DNA from: a bacterium
GTDB taxonomy: Bacteria; Krumholzibacteriota; Krumholzibacteriia; LZORAL124-64-63
Length of the DNA stretch: 5,395 bases
Direction of reading: 5' to 3'
NCBI GenBank assembly: GCA_030635025.1
Contig: DAOVZQ010000223.1
Location: forward strand, 1 to 5,395
Positions 1 through 5,395 of the stretch are shown in pieces. The notes beneath the pieces were generated by a model. The model was not told the DNA's origin. It saw only the letters and a program-made list of their open reading frames with translations, and ran no database searches. Made by a program: the position numbers and the translations under genes. Every line of letters starts with the position of its first letter. Position 1 is the stretch's first letter.

Positions 1-243
1 ATCGACGAAGCCCAAAACCTTACGCCTCACGAGATCAAGACCGTGGTCAGCCGTGCGGGCCACGACACCAAGATCGTCCTCACGGGCGACGCCTACCAGA
101 TCGACAATCCCTACCTGGACGCCTCCAGCAACGGGCTGACCTATCTGGTGGAACGCTTCAAGGACGAGTCCGTCTACGGCCATATCACACTGGCCAAAAG
201 CGAGCGCAGCCATTTGGCCAGTCTGGCGGCCGACCTGCTCTAG
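1..243 (+). CDS. PhoH-family (YlaK-type) ATPase, C-terminal 80 residues, partial
   Basis: The frame is open from base 1 and ends at TAG 241-243, so only the C-terminal end of the P-loop ATPase domain is present. The fragment opens directly on the Walker B-type motif IDEAQN (residues 1-6). It continues through a helix with TPHEIKT and SRAG, then the motif VLTGDAYQID (residues 26-35) followed by NPYLDASSNGL, and ends with KSERS (66-70), which supplies the conserved late arginine of the family. This run is characteristic of the longer PhoH proteins that carry an N-terminal PIN ribonuclease domain (YlaK/PhoH2 type). That N-terminal half would lie left of the window, so the fusion is inferred and not seen. 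PhoH proteins are cytoplasmic ATPases linked to RNA metabolism; the exact cellular role of this one is unknown. The gene ends 16 bases before a strong terminator and converges on the lipoprotein gene. Confidence 0.93.
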   Translation: MDEAQNLTPHEIKTVVSRAGHDTKIVLTGDAYQIDNPYLDASSNGLTYLVERFKDESVYGHITLAKSERSHLASLAADLL

Positions 244-259
244 ACTCACGTCCGTATGG

Positions 260-291
260 AAAGCGCCCGGTCGATGACCGGGCGCTTTTTT
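260..291 (+). terminator. Intrinsic terminator of the PhoH-family gene
   Basis: A perfect 13-bp stem (AAAGCGCCCGGTC, 260-272, with its complement 276-288) closes a 3-base GAT loop and runs into six T (286-291). It starts 16 bases after the PhoH stop codon, where a factor-independent terminator is expected. Read on the - strand the same hairpin is followed only by a short CTTTCC, so it would also slow transcription arriving from the lipoprotein gene, but it is better suited to the + direction. Confidence 0.93.
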
Positions 292-309
292 GTTGTATGT
301 CGGGTGTGA

Positions 310-1074
310 TCAGTTCGCGGACTGACTGAACAGGAACTGCCTGAGCTGTCCGAGCAGGCATGCGTTGCAGCGCTTGACCGCCTGGGGCATGTAGCGTTCC
401 GCCAATTGCTTGTCGGGGCGGGACACGGCCGGTACGCCCTTGTCGTCTTCGACCATGCCGATGCAGATTTCCCTCCAGACGATATCTCCCCCGCTATCGC
501 GTACGATCAGCTCGACCTCCGCCTCGGCTTTGACGTGCAGCGGCACCGGCAAGATACCGAGCGCGACGACACCCAACAACGCCCCGCGCTTGACTCGAGA
601 GGACATATCGTCACCCCAGACGAACCCGCCAAGCATACCCACGGCCGGCGCGAACAGGAAGGAAACGGATTCGCGTTCCATGCGACAGTGGAAGGAATGG
701 ATAACGGCCTCAAGCGTGTAGTCGGCCTGCCCTGCCATCGGAGTCAGCACGCCCAGTTGGGTCTGGGCGATATCGCGGGATAGGGCCGCATGGTATATGT
801 CGCGCACGGCGGGTTCCCAACTTGCGTCATTGGGAAACGTGATTCCGGTAAAGTGCCCCTGCCCCTCACGCTGATCGTCGGGTCTTTGGTCCAGGATCTG
901 GGAGATGTGCAGGCGAGGCATCGAGCCTTCGGTCCCGGGATACACGATCTTCTCCGACGGATAATTGAAATTGACCGTGTGGGTGCTGCAGGACGTCAAG
1001 CCGCACAGAACCAGAGGCACCAGCGTCAGCGCCAACCAGCGCGCCGGACGTGTTTGTGCCTGGAGAGAAACCAT
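310..1074 (-). CDS. Uncharacterised lipoprotein with internal hydrophobic pair
   Basis: This is a 254-residue protein that I do not recognise as a named family. The N-terminus is a lipoprotein signal: positively charged residues up to R12, a hydrophobic stretch at 13-25, and the lipobox LTSC (26-29), so C29 would be lipidated and the protein anchored to a membrane facing the periplasm. The mature part has the look of LptE/YajG-like small lipoproteins, namely a strand with LDQRPDD (61-67), a helix around 87-105, and QADYTLEAVIHSF (116-128). Two hydrophobic, glycine-rich segments follow (about 137-154 and 163-180), then two more strands (VKAEAEVELIVRD, GDIVWRE). Four cysteines (130, 204, 236, 239) lie in the mature part. 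The start is supported by GAGGAG placed 5 bases before ATG. The gene lies about 150 bases downstream of the antiporter on the same strand, so it may be co-transcribed or have its own promoter. The fold similarity is a judgement from sequence pattern; the function is unknown. Confidence 0.85.
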   Translation of the reverse strand: MVSLQAQTRPARWLALTLVPLVLCGLTSCSTHTVNFNYPSEKIVYPGTEGSMPRLHISQILDQRPDDQREGQGHFTGITFPNDASWEPAVRDIYHAALSRDIAQTQLGVLTPMAGQADYTLEAVIHSFHCRMERESVSFLFAPAVGMLGGFVWGDDMSSRVKRGALLGVVALGILPVPLHVKAEAEVELIVRDSGGDIVWREICIGMVEDDKGVPAVSRPDKQLAERYMPQAVKRCNACLLGQLRQFLFSQSAN

Positions 1075-1144
1075 GTGATCTCCTCGACGTTGAAGGTGCT
1101 GTCAATCTACGGCATGACCTCGTTCAAAGCCATCCCCACGCTCA

Positions 1145-1161
1145 AGTTCCGTACGAGTTCC
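1145..1161 (-). repeat. Short direct repeat GGAACT-N5-GGAACT
   Basis: Two identical hexamers, GGAACT on the - strand, are spaced exactly 11 bases start to start, one helical turn, in the 149-base gap upstream of the lipoprotein gene. Direct hexamers separated by 5 bases are the typical layout for OmpR/PhoB-type response regulators, so this could be an operator. Two short copies can also occur by chance, and I see no convincing -35/-10 pair next to them. Apart from this and a weak 6-bp hairpin near the antiporter stop, the 1075-1223 gap holds nothing I can identify. Confidence 0.25.
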
Positions 1162-1223
1162 CGTTCTCTTCACGATGGCAAGTTCGAGGTGACCGTCGCC
1201 GGTGAAAACGATCACCGAAAGGG

Positions 1224-2822
1224 TCAAGAATCGCCCTCCAGCACCGGTGGTGCTCTCCGGCCCCGCCAAAATACGACCGCAGCCAGCAGCCCTCCCCCTA
1301 CCGCCAGCGACAGCCAGGGCGAGAGGCCATATCCCGCCGGCAGGTAACCGACCAAAACGGCAACGACGGCCACGACCAGTGCGTAAGGCATTTGTGTTCG
1401 GACGTGGTCCACGTGATCAGAGCCCGACGCCATTGACGAAAGGATGGTCGTATCGGAGATGGGCGAACAGTGGTCACCGAACACGGAACCGGCGAGGACG
1501 GCACTGGTCGCGGATAAGGCTATGGTCTCGCGCAACCCCTCCGCCAGGGCCGCATCTAGCGTGAGAGCGCCGGCCAGGGGAAGCATAATGGGAATCAGGA
1601 TGGCCATGGTGCCCCAGGACGTCCCGGTCGAAAAGCTCACGGCCGCCGCCAACAGGAAGGAGATCGTGGGGAGCAGATGGGGCGACAGCACGTTTCTGCT
1701 AACGTCCACAAGCCAGGGGCCAGTGCCCAGAGCCTCGCAGACGGCGCCCAACGACCAGGCCAGGATCAGGATCACCATGGCGATCAACATGGCACGAGCG
1801 CCGTCGAGCCAGGCGTCCACGGCGCCGCGAACATCCAGACGCCGACTCGCCACGGACAGAACGATGGACAGCAAGGCCCCGACCAGGGAAGCCCACATGA
1901 GAACGGACAGACTGTCCGCTGCGTTGAGAATGTCGCGCAGATTCGTCGCCGCGACGCCCTGGGCCAGAAGCTCCTGCCGGCCCTGCCACCAAAGGCCGCC
2001 CATAGTGACCAGAATGACCGTTAGAATTGGTACCGCGGCCATGAACGGCGACGCCGGCGTCTTGTCCTCGCTCTTGTTCGACAAGGCCGTCGGATCACCG
2101 GCCGGCTGCGCGCCCGGCCGCAGCAGGTCTCCACCCGCGGCGCGTCCTTCGGCCTTGGCCATCGCGCCGAAATCACGACCCGTAAGAGCGATCAGGAAAA
2201 CCATGACAAGGGTAAGAGCCGGATAGAAATTATAGGGCAACGAGCGCAGGAAAAAGACATAGCCCGAGCCTCCGCTTGTCACATGGGACAGGGAATCCTG
2301 GATCAGGCCCACCTCGAAGCCCACCCAGGTGGAAATGACGGCCATGGTGGCCACCGGGGCCGCCGTGCTGTCCACCAGGTAGGCCAGCTTCTCACGCGAG
2401 ATGCCGAGCCGGTCGGTCAGCGGCCGCATGGTGTTTCCAACCAGCAGGGTGTTGGCGTAGTCGTCGAAGAAGATGGCCAGTCCCATGCCCGCGGTGGCCG
2501 TCTGGCCCTGGCGACGGTTTCGGACGCGGCGGGACAAGGCGATCACGATGCCCTCCATGGCCCCGCTGCGCGACAGCACGCCGACCATGCCGCCCAGTGT
2601 TGTGGAGAACAGGAGGATCGCCGCATGGGAGCGATCGGCAAGCGCGTCCACGAGGAAGGTGTCGCCGAGACGCTGGAAGGCCGTAATGGGATTCCCGTCC
2701 GCCAGCACCAGGGTGCCCACCCAGACACCGAGCAGCAGGGACAGGATCACCTGTCGGGTCAACAGGGCCAGGCCGATAGCCAACAATGGCGGCAAGATGG
2801 AGAGCCAGGTGGCATCGGTCAT
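1224..2822 (-). CDS. nhaC: NhaC-family Na+/H+ antiporter
   Basis: This is a 532-residue polytopic inner-membrane protein that should exchange cytoplasmic Na+ (possibly Li+) for external H+, helping with salt and pH homeostasis. Family hallmarks are intact: FFDDYANTLLVGNTMRPLTDR (118-138) with its paired acidic residues, AYLVDSTAAPVATMAVISTW (147-166), STGTSWGTM (398-406), and GSVFGDHCSPISDTTILSS (445-463). Hydrophobic segments run almost throughout. The one long hydrophilic stretch (about 216-258, rich in charged residues, G and P) separates the two halves and is probably a cytoplasmic loop. The ATG is preceded by GGAGGT with a 4-base spacer. The start lies 15 bases after the phosphatase stop, so the two are almost certainly one transcript. 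No clear terminator follows, so read-through into the lipoprotein gene is possible. The family also includes Na+/malate-lactate antiporters such as MleN, so the second substrate is not certain. Confidence 0.93.
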   Translation of the reverse strand: MTDATWLSILPPLLAIGLALLTRQVILSLLLGVWVGTLVLADGNPITAFQRLGDTFLVDALADRSHAAILLFSTTLGGMVGVLSRSGAMEGIVIALSRRVRNRRQGQTATAGMGLAIFFDDYANTLLVGNTMRPLTDRLGISREKLAYLVDSTAAPVATMAVISTWVGFEVGLIQDSLSHVTSGGSGYVFFLRSLPYNFYPALTLVMVFLIALTGRDFGAMAKAEGRAAGGDLLRPGAQPAGDPTALSNKSEDKTPASPFMAAVPILTVILVTMGGLWWQGRQELLAQGVAATNLRDILNAADSLSVLMWASLVGALLSIVLSVASRRLDVRGAVDAWLDGARAMLIAMVILILAWSLGAVCEALGTGPWLVDVSRNVLSPHLLPTISFLLAAAVSFSTGTSWGTMAILIPIMLPLAGALTLDAALAEGLRETIALSATSAVLAGSVFGDHCSPISDTTILSSMASGSDHVDHVRTQMPYALVVAVVAVLVGYLPAGYGLSPWLSLAVGGGLLAAVVFWRGRRAPPVLEGDS

Positions 2823-2837
2823 CCCGACCTCCGTTGC

Positions 2838-3657
2838 TCAGAGCAGGTCATGGGCTTCCTCCTGAATGATCGCGAGCATGTCCGTGTGCAGGCCGGGAGC
2901 GGCGGCGAGGACGTGTCGGGCATGGAGACAATTATCCGCGCCCGTGAAATCGCTGACCACGGCGCCGGCCTCGCGTGCGACCAGGACACCGGCGGCGATG
3001 TCCCAGGTGTTCAGCTTGAATTCCCAGTACCCGTCGATCCGGCCGGCTGCCACGTGGCACAGGTCGATCGCAGCACTCCCCCCCCCGACGCACACCGTGA
3101 CAGCGGCGCAACAGAAAGGTCTTCATCAGATCGCAATTGCCGGCGGCCACATGATCGCGCACGTAGGGAAAACCGGTCGCCAGCAGCGCATGCTCCAGAT
3201 CGACCGATTCACGGGGTTGCAGGAGACGTGTTTCATCCCGGTGGGGCCGTTCCAGAACCGCGCCTCCTCCCGCGGACGCCAAGTACAGCTCGTCCAGCTC
3301 CGGGGCGTAAACCGCTGCAAGATCCACCCGGCCAGCATCGACACGTCCCAGCGAGACGGCAAAGAAAGGGTGTCCGTGTACATAGTTGGTCGTCCCGTCC
3401 AGGGGATCGATATGCCACACGCGGCCACTCTCGCCGGCCCGTGCAGATCCCTCCTCCGCCTGCAGCCCGTCGTCGGGAAATGCTTCGACGAAACGGGCCA
3501 CGAGCAGCGCCTCGACGCGTTTGTCGAGATCCGTGACCATATCCGTGGCGGACTTGTAATCTATGGCTCTTAACTGATCCCTCTCGGCGAGCTGCAGGGC
3601 TCCGGCTTCCAGGGCGATCTCCCTCAGCCTGGACAGGTCGTCATCATGCTTGGTCAT
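2838..3657 (-). CDS. Inositol monophosphatase-family phosphatase, frameshifted
   Basis: This is a Mg2+-dependent sugar-phosphatase of the IMPase/SuhB family whose reading frame is broken. Bases 3657 to about 3087 encode residues 1-191 in one frame, and the rest of the enzyme continues in another frame down to the stop at 2838-2840. The break is at a run of nine G (coding strand, 3078-3086). Deleting one G gives a continuous 272-residue protein, close to the usual size (about 265-275), reading VRRGGSAAIDLCHVAAGRID across the join. The metal-site motifs are all present: K36-VTDLD, E68-E69, IDPLDGTTN (83-91, with D84 and D87), and TWDIAAG (217-223, with D219) beyond the break. As written, translation would end at 2932 after 48 out-of-frame residues and lose D219. 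The start has GAGGA upstream of ATG. It is the first gene of the pair with the antiporter. Possible substrates include myo-inositol-1-phosphate, fructose-1,6-bisphosphate or another sugar phosphate, and the sequence does not decide. A sequencing error is the simplest explanation of the break. Confidence 0.88.
3078..3086 (-). repeat. G9 homopolymer at the phosphatase frameshift
   Basis: Nine consecutive C on the + strand (nine G in the coding sense) sit exactly where the phosphatase frame is lost. Eight would restore the frame. Such tracts are prone to indel errors in sequencing, to replication slippage and to transcriptional slippage. Confidence 0.9.
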
Positions 3658-3695
3658 GGAGTTCTTCCTCGTTCCTTCGTCAATAGCTCGAATCG

Positions 3696-3724
3696 ATCAT
3701 ACGGGCGGTTCGCGTGGGGTACAA
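3696..3724 (-). promoter_or_regulatory. Candidate promoter for the phosphatase-antiporter operon
   Basis: On the - strand TTGTAC (3719-3724) is followed after exactly 17 bases by TATGAT (3696-3701), which matches five of six positions of the consensus -10. Transcription would begin near 3689, leaving a leader of about 30 bases before the phosphatase ATG at 3657. Such a short leader leaves no room for a riboswitch. The -35 matches the consensus at only three positions, so the call rests mainly on the -10, the spacing and the location. Confidence 0.55.
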
Positions 3725-3741
3725 CCCTTAGCCTGAAGCAC

Positions 3742-3770
3742 TCAACCCCGGGCCGGCCGCTCGGGGTTGA
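3742..3770. repeat. Perfect 9-bp inverted repeat between divergent genes, possible operator
   Basis: TCAACCCCG (3742-3750) and CGGGGTTGA (3762-3770) are exact complements separated by an 11-base centre that itself contains the palindrome GGCCGGCC. The repeat lies in the 176-base region between the divergent phosphatase and Nfu genes, and its right arm overlaps the candidate -35 (TTGACA, 3767-3772) of the Nfu gene. That position suits a repressor or activator site. No T-run follows on either strand, and the repeat lies upstream of both expected transcripts, so a terminator role is unlikely. Binding is inferred only. Confidence 0.5.
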
Positions 3771-3792
3771 CATCGTCCCGGATTGATATAGC
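3767..3792 (+). promoter_or_regulatory. Candidate promoter for the Nfu gene
   Basis: A consensus TTGACA (3767-3772) is followed by TATAGC (3787-3792) after 14 bases, or by TAGCTT (3789-3794) after 16. The -35 is perfect, but neither -10 is good at ideal spacing. The location, 40-65 bases upstream of the Nfu start codon, is right. The -35 overlaps the right arm of the inverted repeat. Confidence 0.4.
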
Positions 3793-3833
3793 TTCTGGTT
3801 GATCGGAGTGATCCGCACACGAAAGGATGCACC

Positions 3834-4052
3834 ATGAAGCAGAAGATCCTCGAGGTCCTCGACAAGATCCGTCCCGCGCTGCAGGCCGACGGCGGCGATG
3901 TCGAATTCATCGATTACAATGATGGCATCGTGACGGTCAGGATGAAGGGGGCATGCGGCAGTTGTCCCATGTCCATGATGACGCTCAAGCACGGCATCGA
4001 AGCTCGCCTGAAGGAAGAGATCCCCGAGATCAAATCCGTCGAGCCCCTGTAG
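3834..4052 (+). CDS. Nfu-type (NifU C-terminal domain) iron-sulfur scaffold protein
   Basis: This 72-residue cytoplasmic protein consists of essentially one NifU C-terminal domain. It starts MKQKILEVLDKIRPALQADG with the typical helix and ADGGDVEF strand (18-25), and carries the cluster-binding pair CGSC (41-44) within MKGACGSCPMS. It ends with the helix LKHGIEARLKEEIPEI and the strand KSVEPL. Two protomers would use their CxxC pairs to hold a bridging Fe-S cluster and pass it to client enzymes. There is no N-terminal IscU or A-type domain, unlike NifU or E. coli NfuA, which matches the short stand-alone Nfu proteins found in many bacteria. The ATG has AAGGA six bases upstream. The gene is monocistronic in this view: it diverges from the phosphatase operon, converges on the membrane-protein gene, and has no suf or isc genes beside it. 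Small size notwithstanding, the call is secure. Confidence 0.95.
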   Translation: MKQKILEVLDKIRPALQADGGDVEFIDYNDGIVTVRMKGACGSCPMSMMTLKHGIEARLKEEIPEIKSVEPL

Positions 4053-4075
4053 GCCGTATAGATCGATTTTCCGCC

Positions 4076-4106
4076 AAGGTCCGCCGTCGCACAGACGGCG
4101 GATCTT
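4076..4106. terminator. Strong hairpin between convergent genes, likely bidirectional terminator
   Basis: AAGGTCCGCCGTC (4076-4088) pairs with GACGGCGGATCTT (4094-4106) over 13 positions, with one G-U wobble and a 5-base loop (GCACA). It sits 23 bases after the Nfu stop and 4 bases beyond the stop of the converging membrane-protein gene. The T-runs are poor: on the + strand the stem's terminal CTT is followed by CCGTTT, and on the - strand the stem is followed by GGCGGAAAATC. Termination is therefore likely but may be incomplete or assisted by Rho; alternatively the hairpin protects 3' ends. Confidence 0.6.
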
Positions 4107-4110
4107 CCGT

Positions 4111-5395
4111 TTATGGAGCTCCCGACAGGGGATAGACCTCCACACGATCTTCCCGCAAGGGCGGCCCGGAGATCCTGCTCAGATAGTCTCGCCAGAAGAC
4201 CAGGCGGGAGTCGTCGTCCTCTGCGAAGATCTCAACCCGTGTAACGCCGACTTCGATCAGGTCGGCCATGAGGTCCGCCGTGTCGGCCTGCCCCCGCTCG
4301 CAGGCCTCGATCCGATGTCGCAGATCACGCGACCATGGCGGCACCCACCCCGTCACGCCGCCGGTGACGGGACGTCCCGTGGCTAGGGCGCGCCACAACC
4401 ACCGGGCCTCACGATGGTCCTCGGTGTATTCGTCGACAGGGGCGGGCAGAGTCAAAACCGCTTCGGTCCGCGAGGGGATCGGGCGCGACAACGACTGGTC
4501 TTCTAGCGCCAGAACCGGTACACCCGCAGGCATGGATTCGAGCAACAGGAATAAGAGGGCTCCGTAGGAGAACAGCTTTCCCTTGGCTCCGGAAATCGCC
4601 GTTAACCGCATCCACCCCGCAGCCCCCCACCAGGCGATCGCCAAAGTGAACAGGAATGAAAAACGCCAGGCGGCCCGATAGGCGCGCGCCGGTTCCACGA
4701 TCTTCTGCAACCACCCCAGAGGCAACAGCACGCGACGATCGGTGCCGGGCAGACCGACCGAATCCCCGAAAGCCATTACCAGACCCACGAGCCCCGCCAA
4801 CATGAGAAGGCTCCCCCACTCCCGTTGGTCGGCCGACAATCGTTTGCGAGATATGAATCCCACGATCGCCAGAGCAATCGCCACCCATCCGGGGTGCAAG
4901 GCCTGGCGGGCGACCCCCTCATGACGAATCTCCGCTTCGGGTGCATGTCCCGTCCAGTCGTCGGGACCGTTCCGGTAGGCGCCTCGGTTCAGCAGGTGCT
5001 GCGCATCGGCACTGTACCATCGTACCTCGCTCTGGTGACGAGTGAAATCCTGTTCCTGCCGAGCGGTCTGAAGATGAGGCGACGCCAAAAGCCACACACC
5101 CGCAACGGCCGCCGTCAGCGGTAACGCGGCGCTCAACATCGGTCGACGCCACCGAAGGCTGCGGATACGTCGCGAGACCCAGCCCACCAGGACCACGCTC
5201 ACGGCGAGCAGAGCGTAGGCAAACCCGTACCACCCCAGTGCGGCTTGCCCGATGAGGATTCCCGCCAATACCCACATTCCGATCGCTACGGATTCCCCCC
5301 GCTGCCAGCGACGCAACACGAAGACCAACGATGCCAGGGCCGCCGGGACACCCGGTGGAGTGAGTTGGTTGAGGTGCCCGAGTTGAGCCAGGGTA
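4111..5395 (-). CDS. Polytopic membrane protein, GT-C/YfhO-like, C-terminal part
   Basis: The frame is open to the right edge of the window, giving 427 residues to the TAA at 4111-4113. The true start lies outside. An in-frame TTG at 5326-5328 exists, but the upstream codons continue coherently (AQLGHLNQLTPPGVP), so I do not accept it as the start. Numbering from the first whole codon, about seven hydrophobic segments are seen (near 36-55, 57-73, 87-104, 168-182, 195-212, 243-262 and 276-294). Between the third and fourth is a polar stretch of about 65 residues (RHQSEVRWYSADAQHLLNRG), probably extracytoplasmic. The last 130 residues are soluble: AVLTLPAPVDEY, then GRPVTGGVTGWVPPWSRDL and LIEVGVTRVEIFAED. 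This layout resembles large GT-C/YfhO-type membrane proteins, in which a late arginine-containing helix (VEPARAYRAAWRFSF) precedes the C-terminal domain. Those usually act in lipid-linked sugar transfer or cell-surface glycan modification. No catalytic residue can be assigned in this part, so the function is tentative. Confidence 0.8.
   Translation of the reverse strand, partial: TLAQLGHLNQLTPPGVPAALASLVFVLRRWQRGESVAIGMWVLAGILIGQAALGWYGFAYALLAVSVVLVGWVSRRIRSLRWRRPMLSAALPLTAAVAGVWLLASPHLQTARQEQDFTRHQSEVRWYSADAQHLLNRGAYRNGPDDWTGHAPEAEIRHEGVARQALHPGWVAIALAIVGFISRKRLSADQREWGSLLMLAGLVGLVMAFGDSVGLPGTDRRVLLPLGWLQKIVEPARAYRAAWRFSFLFTLAIAWWGAAGWMRLTAISGAKGKLFSYGALLFLLLESMPAGVPVLALEDQSLSRPIPSRTEAVLTLPAPVDEYTEDHREARWLWRALATGRPVTGGVTGWVPPWSRDLRHRIEACERGQADTADLMADLIEVGVTRVEIFAEDDDSRLVFWRDYLSRISGPPLREDRVEVYPLSGAP

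Noticed and set aside
1200..1217. Hairpin CGGTGA/TCACCG just after the antiporter stop as a terminator
   Set aside because: The stem is only 6 bp with no T-run on the - strand, and a neighbouring GGTCACC can form a competing pair. It is too weak to call.
1444..2226. + strand open frame of 260 codons opposite the antiporter
   Set aside because: It is the mirror of conserved NhaC coding sequence, rich in R, A and P, with no motif. It is a shadow frame.
2283..3536. Long + strand open frame of 417 codons opposite the antiporter and phosphatase
   Set aside because: It is antisense to two genes with clear family motifs, and its translation is low-complexity (rich in G, Q, H, R, D) with no recognisable domain. 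Long antisense frames are expected in high-GC coding DNA.
3658..3695. Na+ or Li+ riboswitch upstream of the phosphatase-antiporter operon
   Set aside because: Riboswitches for these ions are known upstream of antiporter genes. Here the leader from the likely promoter is only about 30 bases, and no structured element is visible.
3654..4145. - strand open frame of 163 codons that overlaps the phosphatase start by four bases
   Set aside because: It lies antisense across the whole Nfu gene, whose CGSC motif and ribosome binding site are unambiguous. The ATGA-style overlap with the phosphatase start looks like translational coupling but appears accidental.
5326..5328. TTG as the start codon of the membrane-protein gene
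   Set aside because: The frame stays open upstream to the window edge with protein-like sequence, so the gene is simply cut off by the window.

Overview
This window comes from a bacterial chromosome of high GC content, roughly 60% by eye. A lipobox lipoprotein points to a diderm (Gram-negative-type) organism. I cannot place it to a phylum. It reads as ordinary, densely packed chromosome: there are no transposases, integrases, phage genes, tRNAs, rRNAs or CRISPR repeats, and no gene-free stretch longer than 300 bases.

Layout from left to right. (1) The 3' end of a PhoH/YlaK-type ATPase gene on the + strand, closed by a very clear intrinsic terminator. (2) Three genes on the - strand, transcribed right to left. 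They are an inositol-monophosphatase-family phosphatase (2838-3657), an NhaC-family Na+/H+ antiporter 15 bases downstream (1224-2822), and then, after about 150 bases, an uncharacterised lipoprotein (310-1074) that converges on the PhoH gene. (3) A 176-base divergent intergenic region with a good promoter candidate for the phosphatase, a weaker one for the opposite gene, and a perfect 9-bp inverted repeat. (4) A 72-residue Nfu-type Fe-S scaffold gene on the + strand (3834-4052), with a strong hairpin after its stop. (5) The C-terminal 427 residues of a large polytopic membrane protein on the - strand, running off the right edge.

The main functional unit is the phosphatase-antiporter pair, which is almost certainly one operon. 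IMPase-family enzymes are Mg2+-dependent and classically inhibited by Li+, in some members also by Na+, so co-expression with a Na+(Li+)/H+ antiporter makes physiological sense, although the link here is inferred. The phosphatase reading frame is broken by one extra base in a run of nine G (coding strand). Removing one G restores a complete 272-residue enzyme with all metal-binding motifs. This is the most noteworthy oddity in the window. It may be a sequencing or assembly error, a slippage-prone contingency tract, or a recent inactivation.

I found no convincing evidence of a previously undescribed system. The items worth a second look are the frameshift tract, the inverted repeat between the divergent genes, and the lipoprotein of unknown function with its internal hydrophobic pair.
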